In this document: piece after piece, positions 9,441 to 16,635 of the stretch
Layout of the letters: the number at the start of each line of letters is the position of its first letter
How positions within the stretch are numbered: position 1 is the stretch's first letter
From: CAYSBE01 sp046309355
GTDB lineage: Bacteria > Bacteroidota > Bacteroidia > UKL13-3
Assembly (NCBI GenBank): GCA_046309355.1
Contig: JBKCPL010000036.1
Coordinates: 1 to 22,472 of the forward strand
Direction: 5' to 3'
DNA: 22,472 nucleotides
Program-made: the position numbers and the translations under genes
Notes under the pieces: model-generated
The model's database searches: none
What the model was told of the DNA's origin: nothing
What the model saw: only the letters and a program-made list of their open reading frames with translations

Positions 9441-10849
9441 TAGCGTCTGACCATTTTTTTAGTGATTGTTCCTTCGCTGTTGCTTATGTGCAATACATAT
9501 ATCCCCGCCCGCAACTCTTCAGGAAACTGCACACGCTGTGTTTCCGAGGTAATCATGATGGATGTTGTATGAAGCGTCCTTCCTTGTATATCGGTAAGCT
9601 TTACATGTACAGGTTCATTCGTGTAAGTGTGAATATGTAAATCCACGTATGTATCAAATGGGTTCGGAGATACCTCTATATCTTCGGGCTTTACTAGCCA
9701 ATTAGGTGCCGATAGTTTTACAGTGGTATCGTAAGTCAGTATAAACAGCCCGTTGGTCATGTCGCTTGCAGCAATATGGCCCGATGGCAAATACGGATAC
9801 ACGCCCCAACAGCCTTTAAACCCGCTGTAGTTACCGATTGCATTTTGTGGATAGGTATCGTAGAAACCTTTTATCTTGGGCAAGCGCGGGTTTGTCATAT
9901 CCAGCATATACACTCCGTCATGGTACCAGCTTACATACAATGTGGTGCCCACCCAAAATAAATTATGCGGTGTAGCTCCCGGATTTGTATTGAAATGTGT
10001 CAGATATGTCATGTCGTTTAAATCACGAATACGATACACTTTGAGCGGCTGCCCCTGAGGAAGCTCATCGGTAAATGCAATAAACTGATTGCTGCTGTCC
10101 ACCCAGTTGGTATGGTTGTATCCATTGTATGGATATGGTGGAACAATACCGCCCAGCAGTTTCTGCTGCGATAAATCGGTTAGATCGTATACAAACAATC
10201 CTTTGTATTCGCATGAACAGTATGCAGTGTCATTTTTTACAAATACTTCGTGTACGCGCTGGCATGCCGATGGCGATGTTTGCAGTGTTCCAAGATAACT
10301 TGGCTTGTCGGGGGTATCAATGGAAAGTATATCCATCCCGATAATTTTTGTGCCCAGTCGGTTAATGCACATGTACAGGCGTTTGCTTTCTTTATTGATA
10401 AAAAGGCTGTGTGTATTGTAGCCAAACTCGGCACTCTCATACACCTTGTGCACGGAGTCGGGCAGGTAACTCAGGTCAAATATTTGCAGCTTTCCTGCAG
10501 GTGCGTTGTCGCTTACGCAGTACACATAATGACTATACACTTCTACATCTCGGTTGATGGCACGATTAAGTCCTGATTCTGCATCGCACAACCGTATTTG
10601 CTGCGGATTGCTAACATCGAAAAAGTAAACAGAATCGATGCTGCCCATGATGATGTATTCTTTACCGCTTGCTGTATCAGTCCAGCCGGTCAGCTCATTC
10701 CATACCTGACCTTCCATATTCGGATTTTTAGCGAGTGCTGTATCGTTCCAGTTCCCGAGCAGGCGCATCTGGTAGGCACGTTGTGCGTAAAGTGCTGATG
10801 TGAGCGTCAGCATTACAGCTGTAAGAAGAAATTTAGTTTTTGATGACAT
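9440..10849 (-). CDS. Choice-of-anchor B family protein (LVIVD repeats), T9SS-secreted, paralogue 2
   Basis: 469 aa from ATG at 10849. A signal peptide (K-T-K-F-L-L-T-A-V-M-L...A-L-Y-A-Q) precedes a beta-propeller-like body with repeated V-Y-F-F-D-V-S-N-P / L-Q-I-F-D-L / F-V-Y-D-L-T-D-L / V-Y-M-L-D-M-T-N-P segments, the LVIVD-type blade signature. Motifs H-N-L-F-W and G-C-W-G-V-Y-P-Y-L-P-S-G-H-I-A-A-S-D are typical of the choice-of-anchor B family. The last ~80 residues are a type A T9SS sorting domain (S-P-N-P-F...G-I-Y-V-L-H-I). The molecular role of this family is not established; a secreted or surface beta-propeller is what the sequence supports. The 5' end overlaps the upstream paralogue by 17 bp and the stop overlaps the porin start by 1 bp. 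Confidence 0.86.
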   Translation of the reverse strand: MSSKTKFLLTAVMLTLTSALYAQRAYQMRLLGNWNDTALAKNPNMEGQVWNELTGWTDTASGKEYIIMGSIDSVYFFDVSNPQQIRLCDAESGLNRAINRDVEVYSHYVYCVSDNAPAGKLQIFDLSYLPDSVHKVYESAEFGYNTHSLFINKESKRLYMCINRLGTKIIGMDILSIDTPDKPSYLGTLQTSPSACQRVHEVFVKNDTAYCSCEYKGLFVYDLTDLSQQKLLGGIVPPYPYNGYNHTNWVDSSNQFIAFTDELPQGQPLKVYRIRDLNDMTYLTHFNTNPGATPHNLFWVGTTLYVSWYHDGVYMLDMTNPRLPKIKGFYDTYPQNAIGNYSGFKGCWGVYPYLPSGHIAASDMTNGLFILTYDTTVKLSAPNWLVKPEDIEVSPNPFDTYVDLHIHTYTNEPVHVKLTDIQGRTLHTTSIMITSETQRVQFPEELRAGIYVLHISNSEGTITKKMVRR

Positions 10850-12242
10850 GATGGTAAATGCGTTGCCGGTTATTTTCTAGTCGAATATGATACAATCCCG
10901 ATGGGAATGGAATTAATTCGCTCAACTCAATTTGCGTGCCACCTTGCCCAAGTTCCACCACGCGTTCAGAAATTAGGCGCGCAGTTTGGTCAAAAATACG
11001 CAGGGTTACTTCTTGTGTGGTCAGGCTATGAATAGTGAGCTGTGTGACAGCACTAAACGGATTCGGATAAACCGAGCTATGCACCAGCGTAGCCATATTT
11101 TCATCAACTCGTAAGGTAGGCGAGGGCTGCAAAATAAAAATGCCTTCGCTCATATCACTGGCTACAATTACGCCCGAAGGAAGAAAAGGCCACACTCCCC
11201 AGCAACCGTGAAAGCCGTTGTATACACCGGTTGGGTTGAGTGTATAGGTGTCGTACCAACCCGCAAGCGGGGGCTGTTTAAACTTAAGCGATTTCGGATT
11301 TTGCAGGTCGTACACCACTACACCGTCTTCGTATGACGATACGTAAGCAAACCTTCCTTTCCAATATGCATTATGGGGCAGTGCGCCTACGTTCGAATTA
11401 AATACGGTAATAAAATCAGGGTTGCGGATATCGCTAATATCATACATTTTGATACCCAACCCCTGGTTCTCATCGGTAAATAATAAAAATTTTCCGCTAC
11501 TGTCTAACCAACTGCTGTGGTTGTATCCGTTTTGCGGATAGGGCGGCAGTATGCTTCCAAGCTGAACCGGTGCAGCTGCATTTCGAACATCGTAAATATA
11601 CAAGCCTTCGTAACCGCACGACAGAAATGCCGTATCGTTTCGGGCATACATTTCATGGGTGTAAGCGCATCCTTCCGACTTTGGTATTTCGCCCAGGTAA
11701 GCCGGACTTAACGGATTGGCCAACGAGAAGATTGCCATGCTTCGCATCCCGGCAGGCTTATGTGCATTGCCGCATAAATACATCCGTGCCCGTGAGGGCT
11801 CAATAAATAGGGTGTGTGTATTTATACTGAAAGTGTCGTTGTCGTAAACTTTGCTAACCGAATCGGGCAAATACTGCATGTCAAAAATTTGCAGCGAACC
11901 GGGTGTGGTGCTTCTGTCACTGACGGTATATACATAGTGACTGTACGTTTCAAAATCACGGTTCACCGCACCGGTGGCACGTCCTTTTTCTACATCACAC
12001 AAAACGGGATTGGACGGGTTAGTAATGTCAAAAAAGTAAATGGAATCGCCAGTTCCGGTAATGATGTATTCGCGGTTGTTCACAGTATCGTGCCAGCCAA
12101 TAAGGTCGTTCCATATCTGATCCCCGTCTACCTTGGGCAGGTTTGGATTATTCCATTTAGCCAGCAACGTCATGTTCATTTGTGCATGAGCTACATATAC
12201 CTGTGCGGAAAGTAAAAGTGCAGCGAATAGTCGGAGTAACAT
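10833..12242 (-). CDS. Choice-of-anchor B family protein (LVIVD repeats), T9SS-secreted, paralogue 1
   Basis: 469 aa from ATG at 12242. The frame extends to a GTG at 12284 overlapping the lpxK stop, but I chose 12242 for two reasons: the protein then begins directly with a signal peptide (M-L-L-R-L-F-A-A-L-L-L...A-H-A-Q), and a perfect TAnnTTTG box lies 6 nt upstream. The body has the same beta-propeller repeats as the next gene (S-I-Y-F-F-D-I-T-N-P, L-Q-I-F-D-M, L-Y-I-Y-D-V-R, V-V-V-Y-D-L-Q-N-P) and the shared G-C-W-G-V-W-P-F-L-P-S-G block. The tail Y-P-N-P-F...G-L-Y-H-I-R-L is a type A T9SS sorting domain. With this start both tandem paralogues have exactly the same length, consistent with a local duplication followed by divergence. 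Confidence 0.87.
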   Translation of the reverse strand: MLLRLFAALLLSAQVYVAHAQMNMTLLAKWNNPNLPKVDGDQIWNDLIGWHDTVNNREYIITGTGDSIYFFDITNPSNPVLCDVEKGRATGAVNRDFETYSHYVYTVSDRSTTPGSLQIFDMQYLPDSVSKVYDNDTFSINTHTLFIEPSRARMYLCGNAHKPAGMRSMAIFSLANPLSPAYLGEIPKSEGCAYTHEMYARNDTAFLSCGYEGLYIYDVRNAAAPVQLGSILPPYPQNGYNHSSWLDSSGKFLLFTDENQGLGIKMYDISDIRNPDFITVFNSNVGALPHNAYWKGRFAYVSSYEDGVVVYDLQNPKSLKFKQPPLAGWYDTYTLNPTGVYNGFHGCWGVWPFLPSGVIVASDMSEGIFILQPSPTLRVDENMATLVHSSVYPNPFSAVTQLTIHSLTTQEVTLRIFDQTARLISERVVELGQGGTQIELSELIPFPSGLYHIRLENNRQRIYHHVIKN

Positions 12243-12248
12243 CTGCTT

Positions 12249-12256
12249 CAAAGATA
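12249..12256 (-). promoter_or_regulatory. Bacteroidota -7 box TATCTTTG upstream of choice-of-anchor B paralogue 1
   Basis: On the minus strand TATCTTTG matches the TAnnTTTG consensus exactly and is followed by 6 nt and then ATG (12242). It lies between the lpxK stop (12281) and the chosen start. No clear TTTG -33 element is seen 19-21 nt upstream. The spacing implies a leader of only a few bases or none. Confidence 0.55.
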
Positions 12257-12280
12257 ATAATATTGAACCAACAGTTGCAT

Positions 12281-13342
12281 TCACGCCATCGCGGCCTGTT
12301 CAGAAGCGATGTATTCCTTTACCCGATTGAGAAAAACATGTTCATCACGTATGAATTTTACACGAACCGGCAATACCGCAAACTGAGGATCGTTGCCGCA
12401 TAGCAACCTGATTTTTACCGCATCTTTTTCGGTGCATACCAGTGTAGCATTTTTGCCCTGTAGCGACTGAAGCCAGTCTTTCCATATGCGCACATCTTTT
12501 TCGGTAAAGGCATAATGATCGGCATAATTAAAATGATGTGCTACCGTATGGCGTTTTTTCAGTTCTTCTATAAAGTAGGAGGGCTGTGCTATGGATGAAA
12601 TGGCCAGCACCACCGAATCAGCAGGCAACGTTACCTCTTGTCCGCCCAGGGTTGTCATCGATTCATAGTGCTGTGTGGTAAAATACAGTTGCTGATGTGC
12701 AAGGGGTTTTAGTTCATCGCGCATCTGCTGCATGTGGGTTGCTGTAATATCTTCCGGACATTTGGTTACAATCAGCACATCGGCACGTTTGTAGCCCGCC
12801 CTAAATTCACGCAGTCTGCCTGAAGGCAACAATAGGTCGCGTGTAAATGGCTTAGTGTATTCGGTTAGCAAAATATAGAGTCCCGCCTGCAAAGCCAGGT
12901 GCTGATACCCGTCATCCATCAGTATACATGTTGTGTCGGGAAAATCGGTGAGGATGGAAGGAATGGCAAACACACGGTTTTCGCTTACCGCAATAGGCAC
13001 ATCTGGAAATGCATGCATCAACTGAGCAGGCTCATCGCCTATGATTTGCGCATTGGCTGAACGATCGGCAGCCAGATACCCATGTGTAGTGCGGCCGTAA
13101 CCGCGGCTAAGCAACGCCAGTTTTTGCTCGTGCTTCAGGTGTTCAATAAGCCAGTGTATATGGGGTGTTTTTCCTGTACCACCTGCACGTAGGTTTCCAA
13201 CACACACCACCGGAAAATCATACCGGCTTCGCTTGAAAAGCCCGTAGCGGTACAGGCCGTTTCGTAAGGCAATGCCCAGGCCGTACAGCACAGTAAAAGG
13301 CAACAGCAACAATGACAGCAGATTCACCTTGCAAGTATACAC
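12281..13342 (-). CDS. lpxK: Tetraacyldisaccharide 4'-kinase (lipid A biosynthesis)
   Basis: 353 aa counted from GTG at 13342; another GTG at 13327 is possible and there is no in-frame ATG upstream. LpxK phosphorylates the 4' position of the tetraacyl-disaccharide 1-phosphate lipid A precursor on the inner membrane. Visible: a hydrophobic N-terminal membrane-association segment (residues 8-26), the P-loop G-N-L-R-A-G-G-T-G-K-T (49-59), S-R-G-Y-G-R (79-84), G-D-E-P (102-105), D-D-G-Y-Q-H (143-148), and L-P-S-G-R-L-R-E. Length and motif order fit full-length LpxK. It is first in a minus-strand run with two secreted beta-propeller proteins and a porin, a cell-envelope context. It is divergent from the ABC-F gene, with about 48-63 bp between starts. 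Confidence 0.95.
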   Translation of the reverse strand: MYTCKVNLLSLLLLPFTVLYGLGIALRNGLYRYGLFKRSRYDFPVVCVGNLRAGGTGKTPHIHWLIEHLKHEQKLALLSRGYGRTTHGYLAADRSANAQIIGDEPAQLMHAFPDVPIAVSENRVFAIPSILTDFPDTTCILMDDGYQHLALQAGLYILLTEYTKPFTRDLLLPSGRLREFRAGYKRADVLIVTKCPEDITATHMQQMRDELKPLAHQQLYFTTQHYESMTTLGGQEVTLPADSVVLAISSIAQPSYFIEELKKRHTVAHHFNYADHYAFTEKDVRIWKDWLQSLQGKNATLVCTEKDAVKIRLLCGNDPQFAVLPVRVKFIRDEHVFLNRVKEYIASEQAAMA

Positions 13343-13389
13343 TATTAGAGGTCGGGGTAAAATTATTTTGCTGCATACAGCAGTATTTA

Positions 13390-15279
13390 ATGCACATTTG
13401 CCGCGTGTATTATTTACAGGCCGAACACATTTCTAAGCATTACGGTGAACGTATTTTGTTTGACGATATCAGTTTGCATATAGGTGAGGGCGATAAAGTT
13501 GCGCTGGTAGCCCGCAATGGGGCAGGCAAAACTACCTTGCTGAATTTGCTGGCAGGCACCGATGATCCTGATAGCGGTTCAGTGTTACGTAACAAAGATG
13601 CCAACATCCTTTTTTTGCAACAGGAGCCCTCATTTGTTGAACACGATACCGTTTGGAAAACATTGTTTAACAGCAACGACTCCATGCTGAAGGCCATTGC
13701 CGAATACGAATTGCTGATGGCTGCACAACACGATGAACAGGAAACAACAGACCCCCAGCGTTTGCAGCATGTACTGGATGAAATGGAACGCTTGAATGCA
13801 TGGGATTATGAATCACGGGTGAAACAAATTTTGACCCGATTGAATATACATCAGTTCGAGCAGCTGGTATCAACCCTCAGTGGTGGGCAGCGAAAGCGAC
13901 TGGCACTTGCGCGTGTACTCATACAAAATCCCGACCTGCTGATACTGGATGAACCTACCAATCACCTCGACCTTGATATGATTGCCTGGCTTGAAGGGTA
14001 CCTGAAAAGCAGCCGAATCAGTTTGCTGATGGTTACACACGACCGCTATTTTCTGGATGCCGTTTGTACCCGCATTATTGAACTGGATGATGCCCGCTTG
14101 TATTCGTACACCGGCAATTATGCCTATTACCTCGAACAAAAAAGCGTGCGGGAGTTTAACGAGAAACGCGAAGCTGAAAAAGCCCGTAACCTATTGAAAA
14201 AAGAACTGGAGTGGATGCGCAGGCAGCCCAAGGCCAGAGGCACCAAATCAAAAGCGCGTATCGAAGCTTTTTATGAACTGAATGATCGTGCAGCGCATAC
14301 CCGTGACGAAAAGCAAGTGATGCTGAGCATGGAAATGCAGCGCCTGGGCGGTAAAATTTTAGAAATGAAGCAGGTGCACAAACACTATGGCTCCATTCAG
14401 GTTTTGTCGGATTTTTCGTGTACGCTTCGTCCCGGTGAACGCATAGGTATTGTGGGGCCAAACGGTGTCGGGAAATCTACTTTTTTGAATATGGTGGCCG
14501 GCCTGGTTACACCCGACAGCGGCACCATACTTCAGGGCGATACTGTAAATATTGGCTACTATGCCCAGCAAGGAATGAAACTGAATGAGCAAAAACGGGT
14601 GCTGGAAGTGGTTAAAGATATTGCCGAATATATAGAGGTGGGAAAAGGTGAGCGTATATCGGCTTCGCAACTGTGCAAGCGTTTTTTGTTTGACGATAAA
14701 ATGCAGCACACCTTTGTTTCAAAATTAAGCGGAGGCGAAAAACGCAGGCTCTATTTACTCACCATACTGGTAAAAAATCCCAACTTCCTGATACTGGATG
14801 AACCTACCAACGACCTCGACATTCAAACCCTGAATGTGTTGGAAGAATTTTTGGAAACTTACAAAGGCTGCTTGCTGATGGTAACACACGACCGCTATTT
14901 CATGGATAAACTGGTCGATCACCTGTGGGTTTTTGAGGGCAACGGCAAGGTTCGCGATTTTAACGGCAACTACCAGGATTACCTGAATGAGCGTACAAAG
15001 CCCGAATTGTTGACCGAACGCCCGATACCACAAAAAACAGCAACTGTTAGCAAACCTAAAATGTCGTATGCCGAAAAACGGGAATACGATGAATTGACTA
15101 AGGAAATAGAACACCTCAATGCCCGAAAGCTGCAATTGGAAAACTTACTGCTCGATACCGGCCGTCACTATGAAGAACTGGCGCGTATGGCTGCGGAGAT
15201 GCAAGAGATAAAGGCGGCTATTGATTCAAAAGAACTGAGGTGGCTGGAACTGGAGGATAAACGAACAGAAGCCTTGTAG
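13390..15279 (+). CDS. ABC-F family ATPase (Uup/YdiF-like)
   Basis: 629 aa from ATG at 13390; GTG at 13405 would give the family-typical start x-Y-Y-L-Q-A-E-H-I-S-K. Translation further upstream to 13312 would run through lpxK and is rejected. Two ABC cassettes on one chain without membrane segments define ABC-F: Walker A A-R-N-G-A-G-K-T (41-48) and G-P-N-G-V-G-K-S (356-363), signature L-S-G-G-Q (163-167) and L-S-G-G-E (446-450), Walker B with D187-E188 (L-D-E-P-T-N-H-L-D) and later L-D-E-P-T-N-D-L-D. A charged linker lies between the cassettes and a Uup-like coiled-coil C-terminus from about residue 558. ABC-F proteins act on ribosomes (translation factors or antibiotic-protection proteins); the Uup-like tail suggests a housekeeping role, which is inference. 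The first Walker A glycine is Ala. Confidence 0.92.
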   Translation: MHICRVYYLQAEHISKHYGERILFDDISLHIGEGDKVALVARNGAGKTTLLNLLAGTDDPDSGSVLRNKDANILFLQQEPSFVEHDTVWKTLFNSNDSMLKAIAEYELLMAAQHDEQETTDPQRLQHVLDEMERLNAWDYESRVKQILTRLNIHQFEQLVSTLSGGQRKRLALARVLIQNPDLLILDEPTNHLDLDMIAWLEGYLKSSRISLLMVTHDRYFLDAVCTRIIELDDARLYSYTGNYAYYLEQKSVREFNEKREAEKARNLLKKELEWMRRQPKARGTKSKARIEAFYELNDRAAHTRDEKQVMLSMEMQRLGGKILEMKQVHKHYGSIQVLSDFSCTLRPGERIGIVGPNGVGKSTFLNMVAGLVTPDSGTILQGDTVNIGYYAQQGMKLNEQKRVLEVVKDIAEYIEVGKGERISASQLCKRFLFDDKMQHTFVSKLSGGEKRRLYLLTILVKNPNFLILDEPTNDLDIQTLNVLEEFLETYKGCLLMVTHDRYFMDKLVDHLWVFEGNGKVRDFNGNYQDYLNERTKPELLTERPIPQKTATVSKPKMSYAEKREYDELTKEIEHLNARKLQLENLLLDTGRHYEELARMAAEMQEIKAAIDSKELRWLELEDKRTEAL

Positions 15280-15319
15280 CGCCTGATATTCATCTGTGTA
15301 AAAATTGCCACAAACCGTG

Positions 15320-15351
15320 TTTGTTTTGTTCACCGTGCCCGCTTACTTTCG
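15320..15351 (+). promoter_or_regulatory. Candidate Bacteroidota promoter for the DUF6580-like gene
   Basis: TTTG at 15320-15323, 20 nt of spacing, then TACTTTCG at 15344-15351 (one mismatch to TAnnTTTG). The spacing fits the Bacteroidota -33/-7 layout. The gene's ATG is 22 nt downstream at 15374. Confidence 0.5.
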
Positions 15352-15373
15352 CAACTCATAAAAAAATTATCAC

Positions 15374-15925
15374 ATGAACAGGAATATTTTAGCAGTATCG
15401 GCCATCGTTCTTAGCGCAGCATTTATACGTGTTATACCACACGCGCCTAATTTCTCACCGCTTGGCGCCATGGCGTTGTTTGCCGGTGCATACATAACCA
15501 GTCGCTGGCTGGCCTTCGGGTTACCTTTGCTTACATTGCTTATCAGCGATGCGCTTATGGGATTTAACGGCTGGCAATATCCTGATCAGATTATCAGCGT
15601 GTACGGTACATTTTTACTCATCAGCCTTATTGGTCGTACCCTGCATAGCAGCAAAAGTATTTGGCGTGTAGGTTCCGCTTCGCTAGCTTCGTCTGTATTG
15701 TTTTTTGCCGTGACTAATCTGGCCGTTTGGGCAGGTGGCTTTTTGCATCAGCCTGCTTTGTATCCGTTAAATGCTGCTGGAATTATTGAGTCATACGTTG
15801 CTGCAATTCCATTTTTTCACCACACCGTTTTTAGCGATTTAGTGTACAGTGCCCTGTTTTTCGGTGGCTACTATATTTTACAGATAAACATCCCTGCATT
15901 ATCCGGCCGCGAGGCTAAGGCCTAA
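15374..15925 (+). CDS. DUF6580-like small integral membrane protein
   Basis: 183 aa with about five hydrophobic segments (near residues 5-22, 27-58, 77-86, 103-121 and 155-173). The N-terminal block R-V-I-P-H-A-P-N-F-S-P-L-G-A-M-A-L-F-A-G-A-Y and the following L-L-I-S-D-A-L-M-G-F-N-G-W match the DUF6580 'putative transport protein' family as I recall it. The family has some resemblance to substrate-binding ECF membrane subunits, but no substrate or reaction can be assigned. The start is supported by a promoter-like pair 22 nt upstream. It is flanked by ABC-F upstream (95 bp gap) and a strong terminator downstream, so it is probably monocistronic. Confidence 0.75.
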   Translation: MNRNILAVSAIVLSAAFIRVIPHAPNFSPLGAMALFAGAYITSRWLAFGLPLLTLLISDALMGFNGWQYPDQIISVYGTFLLISLIGRTLHSSKSIWRVGSASLASSVLFFAVTNLAVWAGGFLHQPALYPLNAAGIIESYVAAIPFFHHTVFSDLVYSALFFGGYYILQINIPALSGREAKA

Positions 15926-15942
15926 CAGTGAAAGAAAGGCAT

Positions 15943-15982
15943 AAAAAAAACTCCCGGTGGTTTGTACCCCGGGAGTTTTTTT
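15943..15982. terminator. Bidirectional intrinsic terminator
   Basis: An A-run, CTCCCGG (15951-15957), an 11-nt loop, CCGGGAG (15969-15975) and seven T's (15976-15982). The A/T runs extend the stem to about 14 bp, and an inner GGT/ACC can pair within the loop. It sits between two convergent genes (ends 15925 and 16002), with a T-tract on each strand, so it can serve both. Confidence 0.9.
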
Positions 15983-16001
15983 ATGGTATACGGTTACTTT
16001 A

Positions 16002-16469
16002 TTATTTCGCGTCTTCTGCAGCTTGCATCGGTATGCCTACAGGTTTCAGGTTAAACTGGTACTTGCAGTTGCAATCGCCTTTGGTTCTCCACACAATCTT
16101 GTCGTTCAGGCTGTACACTGTTATGTCGCCATAGCTTTGTATTTTTTCAATGATTACGGTTTCACCGGCTTTTGCAGAACCATAGTATTCCTGATACAAG
16201 AATATGTCGGCCTCTTCTTTGCTTTCATTCTTTATAAGAATGTTGCAACCTGCTGAATATCCGCGGCTTTTGCTGAAATCAGGGCAACGTAAAAATCTGC
16301 GTTTTTTCACTTTTTTACGCCAGAAAGGCACTTTTGAAATACCACGTGTAACAGCAATCTGTTCGGCACGTACATCAATGTTTTGCTCGCATTTTGCACT
16401 TTGAGCAAATGAGGCCGATGAAAATCCAACCAGAACGATCATCAGCAGTTGTGTAATTCGATTATTCAT
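16002..16469 (-). CDS. Small secreted basic protein, function unknown
   Basis: 155 aa from ATG at 16469. The frame extends to 16496, but the 16469 start gives a clean signal peptide (N-N-R-I-T-Q-L-L-M-I-V-L-V-G-F-S-S-A-S-F-A-Q) and a perfect promoter box overlaps the longer version's start. The mature part has five cysteines (K-C-E-Q, R-C-P-D, A-G-C-N, D-C-N-C), a very basic patch (W-R-K-K-V-K-K-R-R-F-L-R-C) and predicted beta-strands toward the C-terminus. I do not recognise the family and give no function. No T9SS tail is present, so a periplasmic location is likely. It faces the shared terminator downstream. Confidence 0.75.
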   Translation of the reverse strand: MNNRITQLLMIVLVGFSSASFAQSAKCEQNIDVRAEQIAVTRGISKVPFWRKKVKKRRFLRCPDFSKSRGYSAGCNILIKNESKEEADIFLYQEYYGSAKAGETVIIEKIQSYGDITVYSLNDKIVWRTKGDCNCKYQFNLKPVGIPMQAAEDAK

Positions 16470-16493
16470 ATGAGTAGTTATTTTTTGATGGAA

Positions 16494-16501
16494 CAAAGTT
16501 A
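16494..16501 (-). promoter_or_regulatory. Bacteroidota -7 box TAACTTTG
   Basis: An exact TAnnTTTG match on the minus strand, 24 nt upstream of the ATG at 16469. It supports that start over the upstream in-frame ATG at 16496. No convincing -33 TTTG was found at the expected distance. Confidence 0.5.
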
Positions 16502-16635
16502 GGCCTATATTCAGCCTTGTCTATACCGCAATTACGGTAAAAAAATGTAAATCAGCATAATTGGGGTCTTTTTTCGCTTGCCGCAGTGAAATACGATATT
16601 ATTCGTAATATTGGATATTATTTAGAAGAAATACA

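Noticed and set aside
12243..12284. GTG at 12284 as the start of the first choice-of-anchor B gene
   Set aside because: It would put 14 non-signal residues before the signal peptide and place the promoter box inside the coding region; the ATG at 12242 is better supported.
9362..12403. Plus-strand frames of 60-133 codons opposite the choice-of-anchor B and porin genes
   Set aside because: They are shadows of strong minus-strand genes with signal peptides and domain signatures; no family resemblance on the plus strand.
16606..16613. TAATATTG as a -7 box for the PKD-domain gene
   Set aside because: One mismatch, and the nearest upstream TTG is 25 nt away instead of 19-21; too weak to call.
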